64,000 bases of DNA from Marchantia polymorpha subsp. ruderalis (taxonomy: Eukaryota > Streptophyta > Marchantiopsida > Marchantiales > Marchantiaceae): positions 11,968,501-12,032,500 of the forward strand of contig AP031353.1 in assembly GCA_037833965.1 (NCBI GenBank), given 5' to 3'. Positions 36,561 through 46,825 of this stretch are shown here, in pieces. Below the pieces are notes generated by a model, which searched no databases, had not been told where the DNA came from, and was given only the letters and a program-made list of their open reading frames with translations. Position numbers and translations under genes: made by a program. How positions within the stretch are numbered: position 1 is the first letter of the stretch; the number at the start of each line of letters is the position of its first letter.

Positions 36561-38340
36561 CCAATCCAAAACCTTATATTCAATGAGAATATGAGAATGA
36601 GGGGAGCGAAAGAGAGATCGGCTGGTTTGCTTGCGGCTAATCTAATGTTGCTTTTCCCTCTAGAGTGAGTGTTTGGAAGCAACTGTCGTGTACATCTAGG
36701 CAGGCTGGATGGAAAATTTGTTTTGTGCAGCTAGAATGCAAGGAGACGGCAATTTTTTGTGCAATGTGAGTGAAGCATGCTTTTCTTTCCTTTTCCTCAG
36801 TCCTCATTGTCAAGAGTGCTCGAGTGTTTGAAGGTCAAATTTGCCAAAACATATAACACTACCTCGAGTAGATATTCCTTTTAAATTTCCTCTATGTTGT
36901 TTACAAAATTTTGTTCTTTTAGGGTTATAGTCGATTTACTTGCTACTTCAAAACCCGACATGAAATTTTGATTCATCTGGCTCCTCATGGACAAAATTAT
37001 CTAAAATATAAAAAATTCACGGGCAAATATTGACTCTTTAATGATTTTTTATTTGTAATAAAATTCAAATTTATTTTTTGGTTTTTTTTGCCATCCTATC
37101 TGAACTTGAATTATGAACATTAAGTTTTTTTTTTATTAAAAAAATTCATTAATGTTGGAGCCGGGGGCTCTGCTGCTTGTGAAGCGAGTGCTCGTCTTCT
37201 CAAATCCCTCTTGATTTACCTGCCTTCCTCCTTCTGTGTGCATGAAAAGAGTGTGGAGATGTTGAGAGGGATTGGCTAGGGAAGAAACACGACACAACTG
37301 ATGTCATTTCATGATTTCTCTCGCTTGTGCAAGCCACAATCTCACTTTTGTTCTTGCTTTGTAACATCTTGTGCTTTCTCTTCTTCTTACTTTCCTGTCT
37401 TTGTGCTCAAAAATTCAATTGCTTGATGATTTTTGAGTCTAATGCATTAATGAACTCTTGATGTGAAACCTCTAACCAGTTCAGAAGGTTTCTTGAACTT
37501 GCTAGCTCGGGATCAAAACTTTAGCACAGTCATCAAGTCTCAAATTATTCATAGAGCATCATATTTGCAATGCAGATGGTCAATTGATTAGACGAGCTAA
37601 GCTCAAAGCTATGGCTTTGAAAATCATTATTTGTAATCGATTCCTACCCATTTTAGTAAGTTGAGAAGGTGTGTTTTTGAACCTTACATCTATTTCCAAT
37701 ATTAATAGATAAAAGCCTGCGAAGTTTTCACCATATGATTATCCAAATTTCATAACCCTCATTTGGTTGATTATTTACATGCATATGCAAAATCTTTTCT
37801 GTTAAAATCTGTTGTTTAATGTTGTCTCTATTTTAAAATGTTTATTATTATTACCATCTAGATGGTATTCATGCTCTTAGTGAAAATCAAATCACATTTT
37901 TTCCTTTTTTTTCTAAATGATCCTATGTAATGAGCAATTTTTGATTGATAAATAATGCTCATTCTCGACTCTTTCTTTTCTTGCTTCTGATACAGGAAAG
38001 TTACCGTACGCTAAGGGCTGATAGCGACTTTATAAGCAATGTGCAGCAAGCTACGTTCTTCCAGATTGAGCTTTTCCTACGATTGAATCGTTCAGACGAC
38101 TTTGTCCAAAATTTTTCTCATCTTGTTGTACTGTTCTTTGGGCGAGGTACATAAAAAGGTTAGAGTGTGCGACACTCAAATACTGTCAAGAAAGAAAATT
38201 CCAACAAAATAGACGTTGTCATTGTCAGCATCCTAGCCACGGCTCAACAATGAAGGGAAACAAATCACTCATAACCTAACTCTTAGTAGTTAGGTTGTTG
38301 GCTCGGATAATCTAACTCTCGTTAGTCAGATTCGGATTTA
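36561..38340. other. No gene; probably the hAT element's 5' region
   Basis: Mixed composition with a GC-richer patch at 36.6-36.85 and 37.15-37.35 kb. Two related small foldbacks (AACCTAACT/AGTTAGGTT and AATCTAAC/GTTAGTCAGATT) lie near 38272-38333. No coding sequence recognised. Confidence 0.35.
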
Positions 38341-39340
38341 AAAAATGAACATGAGTATTTTTCTAGCAATGACGAGATTGCAAACTTATTGAATGCTAGT
38401 GATTTGAAACATATTTCAAAGTCAATAGATTTAGAACGCTCGCTATCTTCAACAAAGATTCTTGTAACAAAAGCAAGAGGTGTAGTTAATGAACACATTA
38501 ATTATTTAGACGAAGGTGACAAGGTGTTGCTCTATTGTACATATTGTAAATACTACACAAAGTCGTGGTGTTTTTTTGAGTATGATTTCAAGAAGATTGG
38601 ATCAAGCACATCAAATCAGATGAAGCATGTGAAGAACCATCATAAAAGTCAATATTCTGGAAGCAACAATGCATTGTTTGGACCAATGCACTACTATCTC
38701 CAGAGTTTTTCAGCTTTGTAGAAAACTAATAGCAACTTCAGATATTTTCAACAATTTTTTTCGTGAGAAAATTGAAAATTTTGTGTTGTCTGAGGCCGAA
38801 ACTTTCATCACCATTGAATCAAAGTCATTTTTAACGCTTCTGAAAATAATACTCAAATGCAAACGCGACAATGTCAAGCATTGAAAGCTTATGACAGTTG
38901 GAACGATATGTTGAAAAGAGCGCAGGAGATGAAAACTGAGTTTAAAAAATACCAGTTCAAAAGCTATTTTGCCATACATATGTCATTATATATGTGGACA
39001 TCTTCAAACCAATTTTCTTTTTTGATTATAATCATCCATTTTGTGGATCAAGACTGGATTTTTCACAAAAAGCTTTTGGCTTTTACAGACACGACTGATC
39101 ACAATAGAGCTTGAATTGCAAAAATTATCTATCAAACATTGGAGGAATTTGAAATTGTTGCACGTGTTTGATGTTTGAACATGAACAATGCCTCAAACAA
39201 AGAATCAATGCAAATTGATGCTTTTAGAGTTTCAAGATATTTTGAAACGATAAAGATGTATTGTATAGAAGAATTGTGTTTATATTTTGATGTAAAAAAA
39301 CAAAGTGCACAAAATTGCCACAAAAAATCTTGACTTCAAA
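38341..39340 (+). pseudogene. BED-type hAT transposase remnant
   Basis: Plus-strand segments in successive frames follow the order of a hAT transposase. 38341-38721 carries a BED-type zinc finger: the YCTYC cysteine pair and SSTSNQMKHVKNHH with the histidines. 38724-38884 encodes FVLSEAETFITIESKSF, matching the family's D-x-PF-x-x-VE...F segment. About 38880-39114 encodes YMWTSSNQFSF and HFVDQDWIFHKKLLAF, matching the conserved WTSxxxxxF...HxIDxDW...LL region. 39170-39215 encodes MNNASNKESM, corresponding to the DNASNN motif with the catalytic Asp changed. At least three frame changes or stops separate these, and the C-terminal dimerisation domain is not visible. It is a dead, truncated copy. 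Confidence 0.75.
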
Positions 39341-41025
39341 TGTGGAGATGAAAAAATTAAAGAATATGTGAAATCAACAAAGACTAGCTACAATAGGGAT
39401 TGTACAACATGCCAACAATATACAATCTACTGTTCATAAGATTTTTTCTAAATTATTTACTTGTTTCTTAGTAACCTCTTGTTAAAATATGAATTGTATA
39501 GTATGAAAACAAAAGCCTTGTTAGACGAAAAAGCTTCGGCATGTTTTTTTTAAAAAAATTTGCAAAATAAACAAAGCTTATTCTTAGTTGCAAAGAATTT
39601 TTTGGTTCTTCTCTAAAATCATCTATTGATGATACATCCCTTGCATCCAGTGATCTGATCCAAGAACCAAAGCACTAAATGTTGTGATAAAAAATCACAA
39701 TACTATAGTTTACAGTGTCATTTAATTTGCGTCAAATTCCGTTACGTTAGAAATTTCTTGGCTTATTAAATACAATACAAATATTGAGTAAAACACTTCA
39801 AGTTTATCATTTTAGATAAAAAATTCCTTGTAATATCAACATGAATAATTCCAAAATTTAAAAAATATATCTAAACCTTATCTAGAATTTTATTACATGA
39901 TTTTATTTAAAATATTTGTCATTTTTTACATATTGCAATGATATATAAAACATGAGTTGAATTTTGATTTGAATATAGCAAGGATAAAAAATTTAAGCTC
40001 AAATACGTAAAGTTTAAATTGCTTTGAATCTATTTTAAACAATTGAATACCTTGATGAATAATATATCACAAAACATGCAACAATATTTTTTAGTTTCAT
40101 TCATGTTGATCTCTTTTCAACTATATCACGCAATTAGGACAAATGTAATCAATTTGCATAGGTGTAGAAATGAAAATGTCAAAAAAATCCAACTAATGTT
40201 AGAAAACATTTTGAGTTTCAAATAATCAAACTAGAATGATTAAAAAAGCTTATTTGATTTACAAAACTAAAAAATTGATAGTAAATGGAGAATGAGAAAA
40301 TATTATGAGTAAATATCTTATTAGAGATCTTATTTACACTTGAACTCCTATGTATTTTTATCATAAAACATATAATATGAGAACAAATTGATGTATGACA
40401 AATTAAATACTGTCTTTCAATGTCAATATGAATGTCTCAATCAAAGTATAGTATGTTAAGGGAGTGAAATTAGAAATGAGATGGAAGAAATCTAATATTT
40501 CAAACAAGATATGTTGTGATTTTAGTTTAGTAAAGTAAGAAGATATAACATGTTGGAATTTTGCAACTCATGATAAAAAGTCAAAGCCGACTTGATAAGT
40601 TGTGCAATAGTCAATCCAGAACCTGCTAGCTCAAAAGTCTTATAAAGCTTGACACAAATCTTGATGGCAAATCCTTGACTTGACCTAAGATGAAGTTGAA
40701 AATTTTGGCAACATGTTTCTAGCATGGCGATGGAATTATGTAGGTTTAAACTAGTGTAAAGATGAAGCAATGAAGAGTGTAATTTCTATAGAACTAAGGT
40801 TACATAAAATTTTAGGGGATGTATCATCATGTACAGAGATATTTATAACGGATTATGCTAAGAATGATACCAGTCTTAAATTGATCAAGAAGGATTGGCT
40901 TATACATTATCAAAAATTGAAAAGACCTTAAAATTTGATTTTTCAGGAAGAAAAAGTAAACAATATTTCCATTTGTAGAATGCTTGAAGTAAAAGAGTAA
41001 AAAGAAGTTTAAAATAGGAGAATGC
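39341..41025. other. AT-rich intergenic DNA, no gene
   Basis: Dense stops. A possible further trace of the hAT reading near 39400 (VQHANNIQSTVHKIF) cannot be confirmed. Nothing else seen. Confidence 0.5.
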
Positions 41026-41175
41026 TAGTTATCTCTCACTTAGGGCTAATTAGCCCACACCCTAGTATAAACGATTCTCTGATTGGTCCCTGATTGGTCG
41101 TTGTTACTCATCTATTAATAAGAGAAGAGATTGGAGTAGAGTGAGGGCTAATTAGTACTAAGTGAGGGATAACTA
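41026..41175. mobile_element. 150-bp MITE with TA target duplication
   Basis: The ends read TAGTTATCTCTCACTTAG and, in reverse from the right, TAGTTATCCCTCACTTAG. The inverted repeat extends for about 40 bp through CTAATTAGCCC with few mismatches. The boundaries fit a TA duplication with element termini GTTATC...GATAAC, as for Tc1/mariner-type (Stowaway-class) MITEs. The terminal sequence is not the classic Stowaway consensus. The interior of about 70 bp has no coding capacity. Confidence 0.75.
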
Positions 41176-44109
41176 ATCGCTCACTTTAAATATCTATTCT
41201 CTTTGCATCTATTGATTTACCCGAGTATGCAGAAATATGGATAAGGTGATGTGTGAAAGGTTTTGTTACATGTAACTTCTACGGTACAACAGAAGCATTG
41301 TAGTTGTCCCGAAGTTTTTTTACTTCGGCATATCACGGCACACATGACCCAAACGACATAAATCGATTAAATCTTCCTCGAAGCAGTTCCTGCAAGTTTT
41401 CGTTTGATACAAGTTACTTTTGTTTGTGTGTTGTAATGAATTGTGTTTCATATGTTGATCAAAGTTATTTTTTACTGTTTGTTATTATTACCACTAGTTA
41501 CAATATATAAGATAAAATACAGATTTTTCTCAATCTATCTCGTATATAGGTTGTTTAGCTGGAGTGCGGTGACCTCCAACTATAAGCTTCATAACCTTAT
41601 AGTGGATAGGAATACATCACGCATGTGTGGAGAGTTTACATGCCATTGTTGATTTGAATATGTGTGATATTTTTTATTGTATATTAGTTTATCTTACGTC
41701 ACTAGCTAACAAAGATTCTTCTTCGCTTTTGGCAGTCTCTCGCTTAACGGCTAAAGCCTCTATGACATTGCAATCCTCTCAAAATACATTGTTGCAAAAA
41801 TCTACTTGTTAATCCGTTTTACTTTTTTATAGTTTAGTTTTCCTAATAATCGGCGTCCATTCTCAGCATGTGTATGCTAAGCCTTTCTACCCCTCCAGTG
41901 CTCAACGCCATTTAAATGATTTTGCAAAGATGTCAAAGAAACTTTTTAGACTCCCTCATCCATCTAAGCTATAGACTTGCATGAACAAGCATGTATGAGA
42001 TTTATCTCCTTCCTTGTTGATGTCTTATATACCGGAAAACGAGTAATGACAAGACCTGGGTACATTTGTTTCTGATAGAGCACTTGAGTGACTGATTTTT
42101 TAGTTTGAGGCTCACTTAATTATCATACCTTTCACCAGTCCTCATAGATCCTGGCAAATGCCAAGTTTGCCAGAATTAAATTAATTTTGGCACATTTTTC
42201 ACCTTAATTCTGTCAATTTCACACTATTCAATTGCAATATTTATATTGAATCAATTTAATCAATGAAAACCATCAGTAATGCACTTCCATTTCGTAATTT
42301 ATGCTCTCAAAAACGTGTAAAAGTTCAGAGGGGAGATCTCAAAGCTAGAGAAAGAAATAATTGACTTCTATGTGTTTGAGTAAAGAATATAATATGGAAT
42401 TTATTTCTTGACAAACCTTGATTCTCATCACTCCATTTGCAGTTTATCTAAAAAGTGTAATATAGACAACCACCAAATCTACAATTGTAACTAATATTTC
42501 AAAACAAAGTATCGATCTGTTTTAACTACTTTTTCATTCCCTCACTCATCAATTCAAGTATCAAATCATTGATGGTTAGATGAATAACTGTACTTTGATA
42601 TTCTAATGGATGACTATGAAACATTTAAATAATTTTCAATCTCAAAGTATAAATAAACTCATATATGAACAATGAAGGTGTTAATGCATGTATCAAACCA
42701 AATTATTTCTTGAAATGTATATAATAATAATTTAAAGTTAAATTTAAAACGTCTTTATGATTGATCTTTAATATTTAATTATAATATTTTGTGAAGTTTC
42801 ATTCTGGCAAAGTTGACATCTAAAAGTAAAATGCCGTATTTGATGAGACGCGGGTTTTATCCGAGAAAGACGTGTGTACTGGGAAATATCATAACCCTAG
42901 TATGATAGGATACATTCGGCGGAGTTGGAAGAGCATTGAGATCTATGTCTCAAATGCCTCCTACAATAGCTCCTATTCTAAAGTTATTAAGACTACAAAC
43001 TCAGAACATACATCGTCTCTCCACGTATACAAATTGACATGAAGCGACACATTTTCTCTTGCCGGTGATAAAGACTCGTTTGTAAGGGGCTCATAGATCA
43101 GCACCTAAATTGGTAGAAGTGGCTCATCGGGTATGAGATATGAGTATTGTAGACAAAGTTTCATTTATGACAACTCTGCAATGTGCTTTCTAGCGACTGC
43201 TTGTAGCTATTTGCAGCACGAGGTCATTTAGCATGGTGTAGTGGAGATCTTGGTAGTTGGTCATTTATTCGTTATGACCTAATATATTAACTCAAGAATG
43301 AAGTCTATTTTCTGGTCGCCGACAGACTAAGAACTCTCAGTAAAATTTTCTTCATATCAATCGATCAAATGCAAATCGATAACGTAAATTATCATTTTAA
43401 ATAGTCATTAAAATAATGATAAAATGAGTATAGTACTGAATATGGATATGGATGAAAAGCAAACAGGACTATATTTAAGATGTACCCTAAACTCCCATCA
43501 TACCCAGAAGTTGGGCTTTTGAAGAAGGAAGAATGTCGGATTGGTGGGAGAAGTAAATTAAGGATTGTATGGATTCAAAATATCCGAAACTACAAAGGTT
43601 GGATGGCCTACAGCCTTGCACTAACAATGATTACCTGTCAATTTCCCATACAATTTTTCTAGTCACTCAGAAAATTGCAAATTGTGCATCTTTCAATTGA
43701 TTGATTTTTTACAATAGTCTCTATTCAAATTTATGTAGGTTGCGACTTAGTTCAAGTTAAGTATCTTTGGGTATATCTTGTAGTCATAGACGTAGATTGC
43801 AAAAATTAAATGCTTCTTGGACTAAAGTTAGCGGAGAGTTTGTAAAGTAAACTCCTTTATTTGTTATCCGAAACATGGTTACGGATTACTAGTTACGCTA
43901 CATACCTAGTTACTCGCCATATATATGAGCTGCCCCATCTTGACAGTGCCGTAAAATATAATTATGGAATTCGGGTACTTTGAGTACCTGAACTAAAAAG
44001 AATATTCTAATCTTTTATATAAATATATTGAATCATGGAAATCTATATATTTCGTGTCTCCTTGCTGCTGGTTGTTCTTATGGATGTCATTGGTCATTGC
44101 TAATGACAA
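41176..44109. other. Intergenic, no gene
   Basis: Mostly AT-rich with slightly GC-richer patches at 42.83-43.3 kb. No coding, RNA or transposon signal was recognised. Confidence 0.5.
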
Positions 44110-44148
44110 GGTATCCGATACCCAAATGACCATTGGGTATCGGATACC
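44110..44148. repeat. Perfect 16-bp palindrome
   Basis: GGTATCCGATACCCAA (44110-44125) is perfectly inverted at 44133-44148 around 7 nt. One arm lies in the B-box-like part of the tRNA-like sequence next to it. A further small inverted pair (GTCATT/AATGAC) lies just to the left near 44092-44106. Confidence 0.85.
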
Positions 44149-44197
44149 GTGACTCTTGCAAGCCAACCGACCGTTCTTCCATCTGAGCTGAATCCCT
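44135..44197 (-). pseudogene. Degenerate tRNA-Ala-like sequence
   Basis: Read on the minus strand, AGGGATT...AGCTCAGATGGAAGAAC closely follows the 5' half of tRNA-Ala (GGGGATGTAGCTCAGATGGTAGAGC). GTCACGGTATCCGATACC takes the place of the T arm. The anticodon stem does not pair and no 3' acceptor strand is present. It lies about 150 bp from the intact tRNA-Ala on the same strand, so a decayed duplicate is likely. Confidence 0.45.
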
Positions 44198-44318
44198 GCA
44201 TAAGTTATTCGACAGCCGGACATACAAAGTGATTATACTACAGAACTTTTATTTATTTCATTCACTTGCCGCTTCCTCTTCCCGAAATTCTTTTGAGAGC
44301 TTTACCTCCGGTCTGAAC

Positions 44319-44327
44319 AAAAGAAAA
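44319..44327 (-). terminator. Pol III terminator of tRNA-Ala
   Basis: On the minus strand, T runs (TTTTCTTTT) lie 16-24 nt downstream of the tRNA 3' end, suited to RNA polymerase III termination. Confidence 0.55.
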
Positions 44328-44342
44328 CGCAGAAGATGACAG

Positions 44343-44415
44343 TGGAGATGCGGGGTATCGATCCCCGTGCCTCTCGCATGCTAAGCGAGCGCTCTACCAT
44401 CTGAGCTACATCCCC
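44343..44415 (-). tRNA. tRNA-Ala (AGC)
   Basis: 73-nt cloverleaf without intron. The acceptor stem GGGGATG pairs with CATCTCC with one G-U, and the discriminator is A. The D arm AGCTCAGATGGTAGAGC holds the A box. The anticodon stem CTCGC/GCGAG encloses loop TTAGCAT with anticodon AGC. The T arm CGGGG-ATCGATA-CCCCG holds the B box. The G3-U70 identity pair of alanine tRNAs is present as the single wobble pair. CCA is not encoded, as expected for a nuclear gene. The sequence fits the plant nuclear tRNA-Ala type and should be functional. Confidence 0.97.
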
Positions 44416-44469
44416 TGATGACAACACCAAGAGAAGTATAGTATAAGTTTTTGGTAATTTTATTTGGTT

Positions 44470-44503
44470 AAAATAAATAAAAATAAAAATAAAAATAAAA
44501 ATA
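44470..44503. repeat. (AAAAT)n microsatellite
   Basis: A-rich tract of about six AAAAT-type units, just upstream of the tRNA gene on its strand. Confidence 0.85.
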
Positions 44504-44518
44504 CTATTCATATGCTTG

Positions 44519-44562
44519 CGGTAAATATCGATATAAAATTAAATTGATATCGATATTTACCG
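44519..44562. repeat. Perfect 16-bp palindrome
   Basis: CGGTAAATATCGATAT (44519-44534) is perfectly inverted at 44547-44562 around 12 nt. It lies about 104 bp upstream of the tRNA 5' end. Its GGTAAATAT end resembles the palindrome at 53081-53116. Confidence 0.85.
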
Positions 44563-45273
44563 TCAATCATCGTTCTTAAAACTCCATCAATTATTCAAAT
44601 CTACCCTGTATTACTTTCATGATCTCTCAAATATACCATGACGTGCATGTTATGTAATTGCTTGGTAGCTCAGTATTTATAGTAATCTTGCACTTATCGA
44701 TAGTGTTGGGATATCAGCAAATCCTAGCTAGTTGCAGCGAAGTGGATTAAACAATTCCCTCTCTATCTGTTGCAACTAGAGAGTGAAGTCTACTGTCATT
44801 CATTTGTTAAAATGATGAAGCGAGGTAAAGTTTGACTAGACTGGATCGTGTCAAGAACAAAATGTTACTGTAAATAATTTCATTCCATAGATTGTTTACC
44901 GTATCTTTCTTTGATTGGACCTCCAGCCAATTCCGACCAATACCTGAGGATCCATATCTGAACTTCTGACATCAACAGTAGTAGAACTGCTGAGCTGGTC
45001 TGTCCTTACCTGTCAGTCGACCAAGAATAGACCACAGAAGAGAACTCAAAACTTTAGAACAAAGGTGATTTTGTGGGATAGAAGCCAACGCGTGGGCAAA
45101 ATGCCCTCACAGATTTCACGTTGATCAGACCTGCGGTTCGCAATCAGATTGCACGCTAGGATCGGCCGAAGGTCGTGTTCCCAGTCGTTAGGACGCATGC
45201 CGTTAGTCCATTTCATGTTGAATTGTTGAGCCCTCGTGGAATTGCAGCAGAGACACTGGGTACTTCGAGCTGG
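44563..45273. other. Upstream region of 2OGD-2
   Basis: Probably promoter and 5' leader. A CCAAT motif lies near 44929-44942. No TATA box could be assigned confidently. Confidence 0.4.
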
Positions 45274-46825
45274 ATGGGCACGGAGGTACAAGCAGACATG
45301 AACAATGGTCCAGTCCAAGAAACTCAGACCTCCGGAGATATAGGGGGAGCTCCAGTGATCGACCTTACGGGTATAGAAGGCCCGAGTCGAGAAAGGATAA
45401 TGAGAGAAGTTTCTGCTGCCTGTGAAGAATGGGGGTTTTTCCAAGTGGTCAATCATGGTGTAGACTTGGCTGTGATGAAAAGGGCCAAGGACGCTTCCAA
45501 GGAGTTTTTCGCTTCACCAGATGAGGAGAAGCTTAAATTTGCTATGAAGAAGAATGTTCACTTTCACGGCTATTTCAATCCTGACCTGATGGATAAAGAT
45601 GTATCAAAATTTTCCCCAACGTACGAACACCTCTACTACGTCTTCTATCCGCCATTGCAGGAGCACAAGGATCGGTGGCCAACTATCCCGGAAGGCTTTG
45701 GGTAATTTCTGAAATCATCTGTTGCCTTGAATTCATCTTGCCTGATCATAGTTTCAACGCAAGCCATAGTTTTTATTACTGAGATATTACAATTCTATCA
45801 GCCTGCTGGTTGTAGAAGATGAGTGTCAGTGTTCTTCTAGAAAGCAGGGAATGCAAGATTACATCAACATCATTCTGATTCCGATCAGATCATAGCTCAA
45901 AACGACATTACTATTATTAGAAATGAATTAATACTGCAAATTTGTGTCATATTCAATCTGGCATATAGGCCGGCCATGTACGAGTACGTTGTGGAAAGTC
46001 GAGGGCTCGTCGAGAGGATTTTGGGCCTGTTGTCAGAATCTCTGGGTGTCGAAAGCCATGCTCTGTTCAACGGGTTGAAAGGACCGGACGTGACTCAAAG
46101 CAATATGAACATCAGTTTTTACAATGCCAAGAAAGAAGGAGAAGGAGAAGATCAAATAGCACTCCTCGGACATACGGATCCAGGTGCGGTGACTGTGGTC
46201 TACTCGGACGAGGTGGTTGGACTGCAAGTCCAGAAGGGTGATCGTTGGCTGGATATTGAACCAACACCAAATTCACTGATCGTCAACTTGGGTGACCAAC
46301 TCCAGGTTTGAGTATGCTTTTGGCGTGTGATACGAACAATGCCATCTTACCAGAAAGACAGATGTGAATTTTCACTCGTAATCGTTGGTCATGCAAATTG
46401 CTCTTTACCCGGCTTTAATTTCCTCGGTCGTGTAATCAAAGTTCTAATGTTGATCCAGGCTGAAATATGATCTGAAGATACTAAGAAGATTGTTGATTTT
46501 GCAGATCATGAGCAACGGCAGGTTCATTAGTGGGAACCACAGGGTAGTGGAGAAGTCATCTAAGCGCCGACTTTCAATTATAAACTTCTATTCGCCCAAC
46601 ATGGATGCTATAATAGGTCCTCTCGACGGGCTTCTGAGTGAATCGAACCCACCTGTCTACAAATCAACCCCGTATCGTGTATACTTAGACACTTTCCGTC
46701 AACGGGCAAGGGCACAATTACTCGATACCATCAGCTCATTTAAGGTTCTCAGTCTCAGTGATCAAGAACCTTCTTCTGAATCCACTATTGGAACTGCCTC
46801 AACTTCTTCTACAATAGGTACATAA
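45274..46825 (+). CDS. 2-oxoglutarate/Fe(II)-dependent dioxygenase (2OGD-2)
   Basis: Three exons: 45274-45701, 45969-46305 and 46505-46825, joined by GT-AG introns of 267 and 199 nt in phase 2 and phase 0, giving 361 residues. The DIOX_N domain has APVIDLTGI and EEWGFFQVVNHGV. The catalytic domain has His211-x-Asp213 (GHTDPGAVT) and His267 (GNHRVV) as iron ligands and Arg277-x-Ser279 (RRLS) for 2-oxoglutarate. It is therefore expected to be an active soluble oxygenase of the plant DOXC class, substrate unknown. The region normally NYYPPC is diverged (NISFYNAKKEGEG). The tail is Ser/Thr-rich (SSESTIGTASTSSTIGT). Intron positions and phases match 2OGD-1, so the two are paralogues, though the introns are much shorter here. 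The frame stays open upstream to 45175, and ATG codons at 45175 and 45298 are alternative starts. Confidence 0.9.
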
